A stretch of DNA of 15,451 nucleotides from Rhodoferax sp. (GCA_029865675.1 JARXAU010000084.1:1-15451); one strand, 5' to 3'. Counted from the first letter of the stretch, positions 1-7,427 are shown. Notes: generated by a model not told the origin, from the sequence alone. Program-made: numbers and translations.

Positions 1-647
1 GTGTAAGCGTGGTAGTACTCCAAGCCCTGAACGCACAGAAAAATGACCCCCAATAAAACCGTCATCCACATAAAGGCCACTGTCTTGCTACGGTGGCCAT
101 CGATCAAGGCGTGGTGCGCAAAAGTGAGGGTCACACCCGAACTCAAGAGCAAAGCCGTGTTGATGGTGGGCAACCAGAAGGGCCCCATGGTCGTGAAGGG
201 CTCAATGATTCCAGCAGGCGATGCGGTCACACCTGCGGCCAGGCTGGGCCACACCGCCTTGAACTCAGGCCACAACAGCGCGTTGTCTAAGCTTCCCAAA
301 GAGGGCACCGAATGCGAACGAGCCCACCACAAGGCGCTGAAAAAAGCCCCGAAAAACATCACTTCCGAAAAAATGAACCAACTCATACTCCAACGGAAGG
401 ACAGGTCAATCTTGCGCCCGTACTGCCCGCTTTCACTTTCCGCAATCGCATCGCCAAACCACTGGTACAGCACACCCAGCCAAAAGATGAGGCCAAACGC
501 CAATGAGTACTTGCCCCAGTCGGCGCCATTGATCCATTGGCTGGCACCCAAAATAACGAAGAACAGACCGATGGAAGCCATCACCGGATGGCGCGAGGGC
601 CCAGGGACAAAGTAATACGGTGTTGTTCCGTGTGCGCTTGAACTCAT
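1..647 (-). CDS. coxC: Cytochrome c oxidase subunit III (partial, C-terminus beyond the window)
   Basis: This is the membrane subunit III of the haem-copper oxidase, which holds no redox metal but stabilises subunit I and its proton uptake. The frame opens at ATG 647-645, with a GGAG Shine-Dalgarno sequence 6 bases upstream, and runs off the left edge after about 215 codons. The family is usually about 280-295 residues, so roughly the last quarter is missing. Visible features are the N-terminal YYFVPGPSRHPV stretch, hydrophobic helices, and FIFSEVMFF with the conserved membrane glutamate. It is the last visible gene of the minus-strand cox operon, downstream of the DUF2970 gene. The identification is secure. 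The symbol ctaE is also used. Confidence 0.95.
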   Translation of the reverse strand, partial: MSSSAHGTTPYYFVPGPSRHPVMASIGLFFVILGASQWINGADWGKYSLAFGLIFWLGVLYQWFGDAIAESESGQYGRKIDLSFRWSMSWFIFSEVMFFGAFFSALWWARSHSVPSLGSLDNALLWPEFKAVWPSLAAGVTASPAGIIEPFTTMGPFWLPTINTALLLSSGVTLTFAHHALIDGHRSKTVAFMWMTVLLGVIFLCVQGLEYYHAY

Positions 648-700
648 TTCAACTCCATTTTTCCGAACACAAATCTAAACAAAAATGGCCTGAGGCCGCT

Positions 701-913
701 TTACTTTCCCACCACCCAAGTCGCCACCATGATCAAACCCCCAACTAGCAATAAGGCCCCCACAAGGCCCACGGCGACCACGTGGAGAGGATTCACCCGC
801 CCCAAGTCTTCCTCATAGCCAGCGCGGCTGCGTATTCCCAGAAAAGACCAAGCGACCAGCTTTACGCTTTGAAGCAAGGAAAGGTATTTACAATTCTTGT
901 GCTCGGAAGCCAT
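701..913 (-). CDS. DUF2970 small membrane protein of the cox operon
   Basis: This 70-residue protein has a charged N-terminal half containing the family-like GIRSRAGYEEDLGRVNP stretch (about residues 26-42). One C-terminal membrane helix follows (about 43-66). It matches DUF2970 proteins, which in betaproteobacteria commonly sit between ctaG and coxC. Its ATG overlaps the ctaG stop by one base (TGATG), so translation is probably coupled. I know of no biochemical function. Position suggests an assembly or stability role for the oxidase, and that is inference from context only. Confidence 0.85.
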   Translation of the reverse strand: MASEHKNCKYLSLLQSVKLVAWSFLGIRSRAGYEEDLGRVNPLHVVAVGLVGALLLVGGLIMVATWVVGK

Positions 914-1512
914 CAGGTTCCCTCCGTACCTATCGCGTCGACCTTCAAGCTCACCACAGGAGCCGGCGGAGTCGCTGCGCCGACCTCGAAAAACGTGTAC
1001 GACAAGGTAATGGTCTTCACGTCCTTGGACAGCTTAGGGTCGATCACAAAAGCGACTGGCCATGATTTTTTCTCACCAGCCTCAAGCGTGTATTGCTTGA
1101 AGCAGAAACACTCCAGCTTATTGAAATACATTGCTGATTGCTGGGGCGCATAACTTGGAATCGCCTGGGCTGCCATGCGACGGTTTTGTACATTTTGAAA
1201 TTCGTACATGACCGTTGCAAGCTCCCCCGGATGCACCTGCATAGAGCGCTGTGCAGGTCTGAACTCCCACGGGCCGCGCGCATTCGCGTCGAACTCCACT
1301 GTGATGGTCCGGCTTTGGTCAACTTGGCTGTTAGCCGGTGCAGTGGACTTGCCTGCCGATACCACCTGCTCATTCAAGGCCAACACGTTGAGGCCTGTCA
1401 TTTCGCAGATCGCCCTGTAAAGCGGCACTAATCCGTAACCAAAAGCGAACATCAAAAGGGCCACAACCGCCAACTTACCGACCATTTGGAGGTTTGCACG
1501 ATACAGATTCAT
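913..1512 (-). CDS. ctaG: Cytochrome c oxidase assembly protein CtaG/Cox11
   Basis: CtaG/Cox11 is a membrane-anchored periplasmic copper chaperone that delivers copper to the CuB site of subunit I. The chosen start (ATG 1512) gives 199 residues beginning MNLYRAN, the usual family N-terminus. The open frame extends 17 codons further, but that stretch overlaps the upstream peptide gene and does not look like the family. One N-terminal helix (about residues 13-33) is followed by a beta-rich domain. The copper-binding CFCF motif is at about 135-138, and a further conserved cysteine sits at about 36 after the helix. There is no clear Shine-Dalgarno sequence. The start lies 7 bases after the stop of the small assembly peptide, which suggests re-initiation. 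Confidence 0.95.
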   Translation of the reverse strand: MNLYRANLQMVGKLAVVALLMFAFGYGLVPLYRAICEMTGLNVLALNEQVVSAGKSTAPANSQVDQSRTITVEFDANARGPWEFRPAQRSMQVHPGELATVMYEFQNVQNRRMAAQAIPSYAPQQSAMYFNKLECFCFKQYTLEAGEKKSWPVAFVIDPKLSKDVKTITLSYTFFEVGAATPPAPVVSLKVDAIGTEGT

Positions 1513-1519
1513 ACTGCGG

Positions 1520-1630
1520 TCAGGCGCCGAGTGCCGCAAGTTTGAAAACAAAACCCAGACCAAACACGAGCGCTACTGAAAGCAAAACGAGCGCAAGTTT
1601 GAGGTTAGATCGCTTCTGTTGGGGCGTCAT
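1520..1630 (-). CDS. Cytochrome oxidase small assembly protein (36-residue membrane peptide)
   Basis: A 36-codon frame sits between coxA and ctaG, starting at ATG 1630 with an AAAGG ribosome site upstream and ending with TGA at 1522-1520. The peptide begins MTPQQKRSNLKLAL and then forms one hydrophobic helix (about residues 11-32). This matches the small assembly protein often annotated at this position in betaproteobacterial cox operons. Its molecular role is not known to me. Position and size suggest help in CtaG function or subunit I maturation. It lies 30 bases after coxA and 7 bases before ctaG, in operon register. It is short enough to be missed by length-filtered gene calling. Confidence 0.85.
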   Translation of the reverse strand: MTPQQKRSNLKLALVLLSVALVFGLGFVFKLAALGA

Positions 1631-1660
1631 GAAGTGCCTTTAGAAGGGTTACCGATAGCG

Positions 1661-3277
1661 TCAGCCAAGCACTTTATTCGCCGCAGCATTGAGCTTGGGC
1701 GGTGTCTCAAAGGTGTGGAAGGGCGCAGGCGACAGAACCTCCCATTCCAGACCTTCAGCACCTTCCCAAGGGCGCTGTGGAGCTTTTTCTCCCTGACCAC
1801 GGAGGGCAGGCAGCACCACGAACACGAAGAAATACACCTGAGCAAGTCCGAAGGCGAAGGCGCCCACCGAGGCCACCGCATTAAAGTCAGCAAACTGCAT
1901 GGGGTAATCAGCATAACGGCGCGGCATGCCGGCCAGGCCCAAAAAGTGCATCGGGAAGAAGGTGATGTTGAAGGCAATCAGCGACCACCAGAAATGGATC
2001 TTGCCGCGGGTTTCGCTGTACATCACGCCAGTCCACTTCGGCGCCCAGTAGTAGTAACCGGAGAACATGGCGTACAGTGACCCCGCCACAAGTACGTAGT
2101 GGAAATGAGCCACCACGTAGTAGGTGTCATGCAGCTGAATGTCGATCGGCGCCATCGCCAAAATCAAACCGGTGAAGCCGCCCATCGTGAAGACGAAAAT
2201 AAACCCCACAGCAAAAAGCATTGGGGTCTCAAACGTCATGGAACCTTCCCACATGGTCGCGATCCAATTGAAAATCTTAACCGCTGTGGGGACAGCAATC
2301 AGCATAGTGGCGTACATGAAGAACAGCTGACCGGTTACTGGCATACCCGAAGTGAACATGTGGTGAGCCCACACAATAAACGACAAAATCGCAATACTGG
2401 AAGTGGCATAAACCATCGATGCGTAGCCAAACAACCGCTTGCGCGCAAACGTCGGTACCACATGGCTGATGATGCCGAAGGCGGGCAGGATCATGATGTA
2501 CACCTCAGGGTGGCCAAAGAACCAGAATATGTGCTGATACATCACTGGGTCGCCGCCACCGGCGGGATTGAAGAAGCTGGTGCCGAAGTGGCGGTCGGTC
2601 AAGGTCATCGTGATTGCGCCCGCCAAAACGGGCATCACCGCAATGAGCAAGTAAGCGGTGATCAACCAAGTCCACGCGAACATGGGCATCTTCATCAGGG
2701 TCATGCCGGGCGCGCGCATGTTGAGGATGGTGACGATGATGTTGATTGACCCCATGATCGACGACGCACCGAGAATGTGCAGGGCAAAAATACCCGCGTC
2801 CATGCTCGGACCCATTTGCAGCGTCAGCGGCGCATAAAGCGTCCAACCCGCCGCTGGCGCACCGCCAGGCATGAAAAATGAGCCCACAATCAGCAGCGAG
2901 GCGGGAATCATCAGCCAGAAACTGAAGTTATTCATGCGCGCAAACGCCATGTCTGATGCCCCTATTTGCAACGGAATCATCCAATTCGCAAATCCTACAA
3001 AGGCAGGCATGATGGCACCGAACACCATGATGAGACCGTGCATCGTCGTAAGCTGATTAAACAGCTCAGGGTTTACGAGCTGCAGACCGGGCTGAAAAAG
3101 CTCGGCACGAATCATGAGCGCCAAAACGCCGCCGATGATCAACATCGTGAAGCTGAACAACAAATACAGCGTACCGATGTCTTTGTGGTTGGTTGCGTAC
3201 ACCCAGCGACGCCAGCCCGCTGGTGCATGGTGGTCGTCGTGGTGTGCGTGATCGTGGTGGTCTAAAACGGCGCTCAT
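1661..3277 (-). CDS. coxA: Cytochrome c oxidase subunit I
   Basis: This is the catalytic subunit of the haem-copper oxidase (538 residues, 12 helices expected). It carries haem a, haem a3 and CuB, reduces O2 to water and pumps protons. Visible ligands are H80 and H393 (haem a), H391 (haem a3), and H256, H305 and H306 (CuB). Y260 in GHPEVY is the likely cross-linked tyrosine. E258 of that motif, D109 in the ASDMAF motif (D channel) and K334 in VKIFNW (K channel) mark an A1-type proton-pumping oxidase. The start ATG 3277 has a strong AAGGAAG Shine-Dalgarno sequence. The N-terminus is unusually histidine-rich (7 His in residues 7-17). It follows coxB by 56 bases. Symbol ctaD is equivalent. Confidence 0.98.
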   Translation of the reverse strand: MSAVLDHHDHAHHDDHHAPAGWRRWVYATNHKDIGTLYLLFSFTMLIIGGVLALMIRAELFQPGLQLVNPELFNQLTTMHGLIMVFGAIMPAFVGFANWMIPLQIGASDMAFARMNNFSFWLMIPASLLIVGSFFMPGGAPAAGWTLYAPLTLQMGPSMDAGIFALHILGASSIMGSINIIVTILNMRAPGMTLMKMPMFAWTWLITAYLLIAVMPVLAGAITMTLTDRHFGTSFFNPAGGGDPVMYQHIFWFFGHPEVYIMILPAFGIISHVVPTFARKRLFGYASMVYATSSIAILSFIVWAHHMFTSGMPVTGQLFFMYATMLIAVPTAVKIFNWIATMWEGSMTFETPMLFAVGFIFVFTMGGFTGLILAMAPIDIQLHDTYYVVAHFHYVLVAGSLYAMFSGYYYWAPKWTGVMYSETRGKIHFWWSLIAFNITFFPMHFLGLAGMPRRYADYPMQFADFNAVASVGAFAFGLAQVYFFVFVVLPALRGQGEKAPQRPWEGAEGLEWEVLSPAPFHTFETPPKLNAAANKVLG

Positions 3278-3333
3278 ATTGGCTTCCTTTTCGCTACTCT
3301 TGGTTCAATCTATAGATATTGGGGCCTGGCAGA

Positions 3334-4518
3334 TCACTTGCGCATGGCCAGCACGTCCGACGGCTGTACAAGCTGTCCGGTTTTATTCGACCAATGGTTC
3401 TTGGTGAAACTAATCACTGCAGCAATGTCCGTGTCGCTCAACCCGCTCCAGGCCGGCATCGCGCCATTATTCTGTCCTTTGAGCAACACCATGATCTCTT
3501 TGTTCTTGTCGGCATCAAGAACCAAGCCAGACCCGTCCAATGATTTGACCGCACCGCCGCCCTTGCCGTTGGCTTGGTGACATGCCGCGCAATTCTGGGC
3601 GTACACCTTTTCGCCGCGCTGGCTGATGTCTGCCAGTGTCCATACCTTTGACGGATCATCCGCTTTAGCGGTCATCTTTTTTTGTTCGCCCGACACCCAG
3701 TGCGAATAATCCTCCGCCGACACCACTTTCACGTGAATCGGCATGTAGGAGTGCTCTTTGCCGCACAGCTGGGAACATTGGCCGTAAAAATCACCAATTT
3801 TTTCGGCACGAAACCAGGTGTCACGCACAAAACCTGGGATCGCCGCTTGCTGAACGCCAAATGCCGGCACCATAAACGCGTGGATCACGTCATTGGCAGT
3901 GGTAATTAGGCGAACTTTTTTATCCACGGGAATGACCAGCGGGTTATCAACTTTGAGCAGATAGTTGTCAACGTCTTGGCCTTTCTTCGGCCCGCCGTTG
4001 TTTGACATTTCGCGATGCCCTGCGTCAATATTGGCGACGAAACCAATGCCCTCGCCTTCGCCCTTGAGGTAGTCATAACCCCATTTCCATTGCATACCAG
4101 TCACCTTAATGGTCAGGTCTGCGTTGGTTGTATCTTTCATTGCAACAACTGCTTTGGTTGCTGGCAACGCCATCAAAATCACGATGATGAAGGGCACGAC
4201 TGTCCAGATGATTTCAACCGTCACCGACTCATGAAACGTTGCCGACTTGTGACCCACGGATTTGCGATGCTTCCATATGGAGTAGAACATCACCGCAAAG
4301 ACAGCGACAAAAATCACAGCACACAAAATCAACATGAACCAATGCAACCACTGTTGATCACGCGCCACCGAAGTGACGGGCGGGTATAAATTGAGCTGAT
4401 TGACAGCGGGGCCGCCGGGCAAGTCATTCACGGCGTGCGCCAAATTGACACCGGCGCTGACAAACCACAGCAAAGCGGTAGTCAACATTGAAGCCATATT
4501 ATTCCAAATGCTCTTCAT
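3334..4518 (-). CDS. coxB: Cytochrome c oxidase subunit II with C-terminal cytochrome c domain
   Basis: Subunit II receives electrons from cytochrome c at a binuclear CuA centre and passes them to subunit I. From ATG 4518 it has 394 residues: a signal sequence (about 1-29), two membrane helices (about 57-80 and 102-122), a cupredoxin domain, and a fused c-type haem domain. CuA ligands are H213, C248, C252, H256 and M259, in a CSQLCG...H..M arrangement. The haem site is CAACH at 310-314, with M354 as the likely axial ligand, so the enzyme is caa3-like. The start is uncertain: an in-frame GTG at 4527 lies at ideal distance from GAGG (4536-4539), while ATG 4518 matches the expected MKSI beginning. 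Symbol ctaC is equivalent. Confidence 0.96.
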   Translation of the reverse strand: MKSIWNNMASMLTTALLWFVSAGVNLAHAVNDLPGGPAVNQLNLYPPVTSVARDQQWLHWFMLILCAVIFVAVFAVMFYSIWKHRKSVGHKSATFHESVTVEIIWTVVPFIIVILMALPATKAVVAMKDTTNADLTIKVTGMQWKWGYDYLKGEGEGIGFVANIDAGHREMSNNGGPKKGQDVDNYLLKVDNPLVIPVDKKVRLITTANDVIHAFMVPAFGVQQAAIPGFVRDTWFRAEKIGDFYGQCSQLCGKEHSYMPIHVKVVSAEDYSHWVSGEQKKMTAKADDPSKVWTLADISQRGEKVYAQNCAACHQANGKGGGAVKSLDGSGLVLDADKNKEIMVLLKGQNNGAMPAWSGLSDTDIAAVISFTKNHWSNKTGQLVQPSDVLAMRK

Positions 4519-4535
4519 CGTATTCACGTTCAATG

Positions 4536-4539
4536 CCTC
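4536..4539 (-). promoter_or_regulatory. Shine-Dalgarno GAGG upstream of coxB that bears on its start
   Basis: The minus strand reads GAGG here. It lies 8 bases before an in-frame GTG (4527-4525) and 17 bases before the ATG at 4518-4516. The spacing favours GTG as the real initiation codon, adding three residues to CoxB ahead of its signal peptide. No other purine-rich site stands near the ATG. Confidence 0.45.
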
Positions 4540-4583
4540 AAAGTATGCAAACCAAGTAACAAAATTGCGCCGTCGCACCAAAA

Positions 4584-5060
4584 TCAACCCAACCGCGCGC
4601 CGTGCCTTATCTCTGCTGCCAGCGCTGTGCGCCACTCAGGCCGCACAAATCGTCCTACCTTAATCACCTGCCCCTGCCCGCGCAATTCAATGAGTTGCTG
4701 CGGTCGTTTCGGACACTCGACGCTTAGCCACGCCCGCTCAAAAGAAGCTTGGTGGATAACCCCGGATAACTCACACTCCACTGTGACGCGATGGCCATCG
4801 ATGCGAATGCTTTCTCGGTCTGACGCGCGCCGGGCAAAACACAAAAAACCAACGCCAACCACAATGATCTCAAGCGCCGAAAACGGCAGGACCAGCGTAG
4901 CACCCTGCGCCCAAAAAAACGCTCCTATGCAAAGGGAGACCGTGCTGATGAAGCCGTAGCACGCACCAAACTGGCGAGGGCTCATGGCACAGTTTCGACG
5001 CAAAAACCATTCAATCCGTGCACCATTGGCGGTAGCAAATCTGTAGTTAGCGGAACTCAC
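4584..5060 (-). CDS. DUF2244 family membrane protein
   Basis: This 158-residue protein resembles DUF2244 proteins often found just upstream of coxB in proteobacteria. Their function is unknown, and oxidase assembly or regulation is inferred from neighbourhood alone. Visible features are an N-terminal RIEWFLRRNCAMSPRQ stretch (about 15-30), two membrane helices (about 32-51 and 58-76) and a basic, soluble C-terminal half. I chose GTG 5060, because the next ATG (residue 26) would remove the conserved N-terminus. The frame stays open back to a TTG at 5210, but that extension uses many TTA, CTA and AGA codons and looks non-coding. No Shine-Dalgarno sequence is evident before the GTG. The coxB start lies 65 bases downstream across an AT-rich gap. 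Confidence 0.8.
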   Translation of the reverse strand: MSSANYRFATANGARIEWFLRRNCAMSPRQFGACYGFISTVSLCIGAFFWAQGATLVLPFSALEIIVVGVGFLCFARRASDRESIRIDGHRVTVECELSGVIHQASFERAWLSVECPKRPQQLIELRGQGQVIKVGRFVRPEWRTALAAEIRHGARLG

Positions 5061-5206
5061 ACTGTGCGCCGATTTTTGTAAGAGTCTTTGGGACCCAATT
5101 TCTAGTAGGAAGATGCCCACTAAAGCTGCAGGATTGTAGCCCAACGCACGGTAAACCCGAGCTGCGAATAAGGTGAAACCCTTGGCTGCCAAGCACCTCA
5201 GCCCAC
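5061..5206 (-). promoter_or_regulatory. Leader region before the DUF2244-cox genes, possible operon promoter
   Basis: These 146 bases separate the methyltransferase-like gene from the GTG start of DUF2244 and contain no convincing gene. On the minus strand there is a TACAAT hexamer within GGGCTACAATCC, a good -10 match, but no matching -35 box at 16-18 bases. A 7-base inverted repeat (CCTCAGC/GCTGAGG, 5196-5217) overlaps the end of the upstream gene. It lacks a T-run, so it is a poor terminator. The region is a reasonable place for the cox operon promoter, but nothing in it proves that. Confidence 0.3.
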
Positions 5207-6133
5207 TCAAGCTGAGGGCAGATAGGACTTCTTCTGCAGGGTGCTGCGAAAGAGGTCCAAACTGACGCTGGTTTGCGCGCCCATTGGGATGCGCGGTGGT
5301 GGTTTGAAAGCGTGCCCGTAGATGATCTCAAAACTCAGCCGCAAACGCTCGGGCTGCGCTGGATCTGCCAGCTGTTGGGTAATGTGAGCTTTCAGCGCGG
5401 CATGCCATCTGCGCCCCCGCAGCCCGGAAAAACGCTTCGGGTGCAAGTTGCGCCCCAGGCCTCGCAACTCCGCAAGCAGGTTCTCGGGGGATGAAAACGT
5501 TAGCGTAATGCGCTCCATGTCCATCACCGGCTCGGCAAAGCCCGCTTGCACCAGCATATCGCCCCAGTCATGCATGTCGGTGAATTCATGGGCTGGCGCC
5601 GGCCAATCTAACGCCGCATAGAGCTGGCGCAGCTCACGAAGCGTGTCGGGACCGAGGCAGGAAATCATGACGAAGCCATCTGACTCAAGCAACTGGTGCC
5701 ATCGGGTAATCAAGGCTTGGGGATCAGCAGCCATGTGCAAGGCCATATTGGCCCAAAGCATTTGCACAGGCGCAGTCGGCGTCTCGAACTGCGCGGCGGG
5801 GACGCGCCAGCCCCGCGCATCCCACCAAGGCTTTGTGAGGCTACGCTGGACTTGCAATGCTGCAGGCTTCGGCGTCTGAAAGACCACGCACTGTGCCTGC
5901 GGATAGCGTTGGGCCAACGTGGCGTGAGCCGCTAGCCCGCCACGCAAGGGTTGCCAATGCAACCACCGCGTGGGCTGCTTGACGATCCACTGCAATCGTT
6001 CTTGCATACGCCGCGCGACCTCTTCGTGCAGCCAAGCCGATGCGCCAAGGTCAGCGAGCTTGGCACATTGCTCCCAGCGATAGGCGGCATTGGCATCGAT
6101 AGTGGGCGGACGCTGCGAAGGAAGAGGTGGCAT
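5207..6133 (-). CDS. BioC-like methyltransferase family protein with degenerate SAM-binding region
   Basis: From ATG 6133 the product has 308 residues. Its second half reads like the malonyl-ACP methyltransferase BioC and related class I methyltransferases: MLWANMALHM (about 125-134), then FVMISCLGPDTLRELR (about 154-169), then the MHDWGDMLVQAGF region (about 187-199). The first half should carry the glycine-rich SAM motif (DxGxGxG) and the acidic residue after beta-2. Instead it shows LHWQPLRGGLAAH and VVFQTPKP, without either. It is therefore either a divergent methyltransferase or one that has lost catalysis. No biotin gene is nearby. The open frame extends upstream to 6301, but that part overlaps divergent comF and is not family-like. 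There is no clear Shine-Dalgarno sequence. Confidence 0.75.
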   Translation of the reverse strand: MPPLPSQRPPTIDANAAYRWEQCAKLADLGASAWLHEEVARRMQERLQWIVKQPTRWLHWQPLRGGLAAHATLAQRYPQAQCVVFQTPKPAALQVQRSLTKPWWDARGWRVPAAQFETPTAPVQMLWANMALHMAADPQALITRWHQLLESDGFVMISCLGPDTLRELRQLYAALDWPAPAHEFTDMHDWGDMLVQAGFAEPVMDMERITLTFSSPENLLAELRGLGRNLHPKRFSGLRGRRWHAALKAHITQQLADPAQPERLRLSFEIIYGHAFKPPPRIPMGAQTSVSLDLFRSTLQKKSYLPSA

Positions 6134-6187
6134 AAAAACAGCTATGGCGATGCGACTGGCAGCGCGGCCGCGAAGTATATTGGGGCT
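6134..6187. promoter_or_regulatory. 54-base divergent intergenic region with overlapping -10-like boxes
   Basis: This gap must hold 5' signals for both the methyltransferase-like gene (minus) and comF (plus). Around 6174-6181 one AT-rich patch reads TATATT on plus and TATACT on minus, both close to a sigma-70 -10 box. Neither has a convincing -35 partner. The plus-strand box would leave only a few bases of leader before comF. The palindrome CGCGGCCGCG lies just upstream of it on plus. This is a weak call. Confidence 0.3.
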
Positions 6188-6892
6188 ATGCAAAGTCCAT
6201 GGTTCGCGCACATTGCCCGCCGCCTGCCGAGCCAGTGCGCGGTATGTCACCGCTGGCCGAGCCAGCCCGTCTGCCAAGACTGCGTGACCCTTTTTGCACA
6301 ACCCATCGCGCGCTGCCTCAGTTGCGCCCTGCCCGTTGCAGCGCTACAGGCCCAATGTGGGGCCTGCATTACCGAGCGATCAGCGCTGGACGCTGCCTAT
6401 GCCGCCGTCACCTATGCCTATCCCTGGTCGCGACTGGTAATCGAATTCAAGTTCCAAGAACACCCTGGCTGGGCCCGCAGCATGGCGCTTTTAATGCGCA
6501 GTGCTCCCTGGGTTGAGCCCATCCTCGAAGCTGCGGATATGGTGTTACCCATGCCCTTGTCGCGCCAACGGATGCGGGAACGGGGCTTCAACCAGGCACT
6601 TTTGTTGGCGCGTGCGTTGGCGCCGGGCAAAACACGGGCGCAATTGCTGCTGCGCGTTCAGGACACCCCGGCGCAGAGCACCCTGTCGCGCGCGGCGCGG
6701 CTGAGCAACGTGCAGCACGCCTTTGCCGTGGACCCACTACAGCAGATATCCGTCCGCGAAAAGCGTGTCGTGCTAATCGACGACGTGATGACCAGCGGCG
6801 CAACGCTCGCGGCGGCCGCGCGCAGCGTGCGGCGGGCCGGTGCGTCACATATCGCAGCCGTGGTGTTCGCCCGCGCCGAGCGCGGCGCGTGA
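6188..6892 (+). CDS. comF: ComF family phosphoribosyltransferase-like protein
   Basis: ComF proteins carry a zinc ribbon and a type I phosphoribosyltransferase domain. In naturally competent bacteria they support handling of incoming single-stranded DNA. In many others the role is unclear. From ATG 6188 there are 234 residues. Cysteine pairs C17/C20, C29/C32, C43/C46 and C57/C60 form one or two metal sites. The PRPP-binding loop is VVLIDDVMTSGAT (194-206). An MRERGFNQA stretch (129-137), typical of the family, lies between them. The open frame continues upstream to 5951, but that part overlaps the divergent gene and is not family-like. trmL follows 54 bases downstream on the same strand, so co-transcription is likely. 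Confidence 0.92.
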   Translation: MQSPWFAHIARRLPSQCAVCHRWPSQPVCQDCVTLFAQPIARCLSCALPVAALQAQCGACITERSALDAAYAAVTYAYPWSRLVIEFKFQEHPGWARSMALLMRSAPWVEPILEAADMVLPMPLSRQRMRERGFNQALLLARALAPGKTRAQLLLRVQDTPAQSTLSRAARLSNVQHAFAVDPLQQISVREKRVVLIDDVMTSGATLAAAARSVRRAGASHIAAVVFARAERGA

Positions 6893-6946
6893 ACGCACCA
6901 CCTCTGTGAACGCTAACGGCGCAGCTCAGAGGGTGACAATCACCTG

Positions 6947-7408
6947 ATGTTCCATATTGTTTTGGTCGAGCCTGAAATTCCCCCCAACACCGGCAATGTC
7001 ATTCGCCTGGCGGCCAACACCGGCTGCAGCTTGCACTTGGTAGAGCCGTTGGGCTTTTCAATGGACGATAAGCACATGCGCCGGGCCGGTTTGGACTACC
7101 ACGAGTACGCCACCTTGCGCCGACATGCGAACTGGCCGGCGTTCATGGCGCAAGCCCAACCGGATCCCGAAAGGCTTTTCACCTTAACCACGCGCGGCTC
7201 TCGCAGCCCGTATGAAGTGGCGTTCAGACCGGGCGATTGGTTGGTGTTTGGCTCAGAAACTAAAGGGATTTCGGACACAGTTCGGGCAGATTTTGGCCCA
7301 TACCAGAGCCTGAAGTTGCCCATGCGTGCGGGCCAACGCAGCCTCAATTTATCCAACGCGGTCGCCGTTACCGTGTTTGAGGCGTGGCGGCAAAACGGGT
7401 TTGACTAA
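6947..7408 (+). CDS. trmL: tRNA (cytidine(34)-2'-O)-methyltransferase TrmL
   Basis: TrmL is a SPOUT-family enzyme that uses SAM to 2'-O-methylate the wobble base of certain leucine tRNAs in the cytoplasm. The 153-residue length is typical of these single-domain dimeric enzymes. Visible motifs are EPEIPPNTGNVIRL (about 8-21), HMRRAGLDYHEY (43-54), LVFGSETKGI (99-108), and the knot-forming LPMRAGQRSLNLSNAVAV (124-141). The GAGGG before the ATG is about 13 bases away, which is rather distant, and may be tied up in a hairpin with bases just after comF. The gene is convergent with the MaoC-type gene, with 19 bases between stop codons and no obvious terminator. Confidence 0.95.
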   Translation: MFHIVLVEPEIPPNTGNVIRLAANTGCSLHLVEPLGFSMDDKHMRRAGLDYHEYATLRRHANWPAFMAQAQPDPERLFTLTTRGSRSPYEVAFRPGDWLVFGSETKGISDTVRADFGPYQSLKLPMRAGQRSLNLSNAVAVTVFEAWRQNGFD

Positions 7409-7427
7409 TGGCCGTGCACAAGTGCGC

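Noticed and set aside
2099..2749. A 216-codon plus-strand frame opposite coxA
   Set aside because: It lies wholly within coxA. The product is rich in His, Gly and Arg with no hydrophobic or catalytic pattern, so it is a shadow of the real gene.
5196..5217. Hairpin CCTCAGC/GCTGAGG at the end of the methyltransferase-like gene as a terminator
   Set aside because: The stem is short, the loop has eight bases, and no T-run follows on the minus strand. It also overlaps the last codons of the gene.
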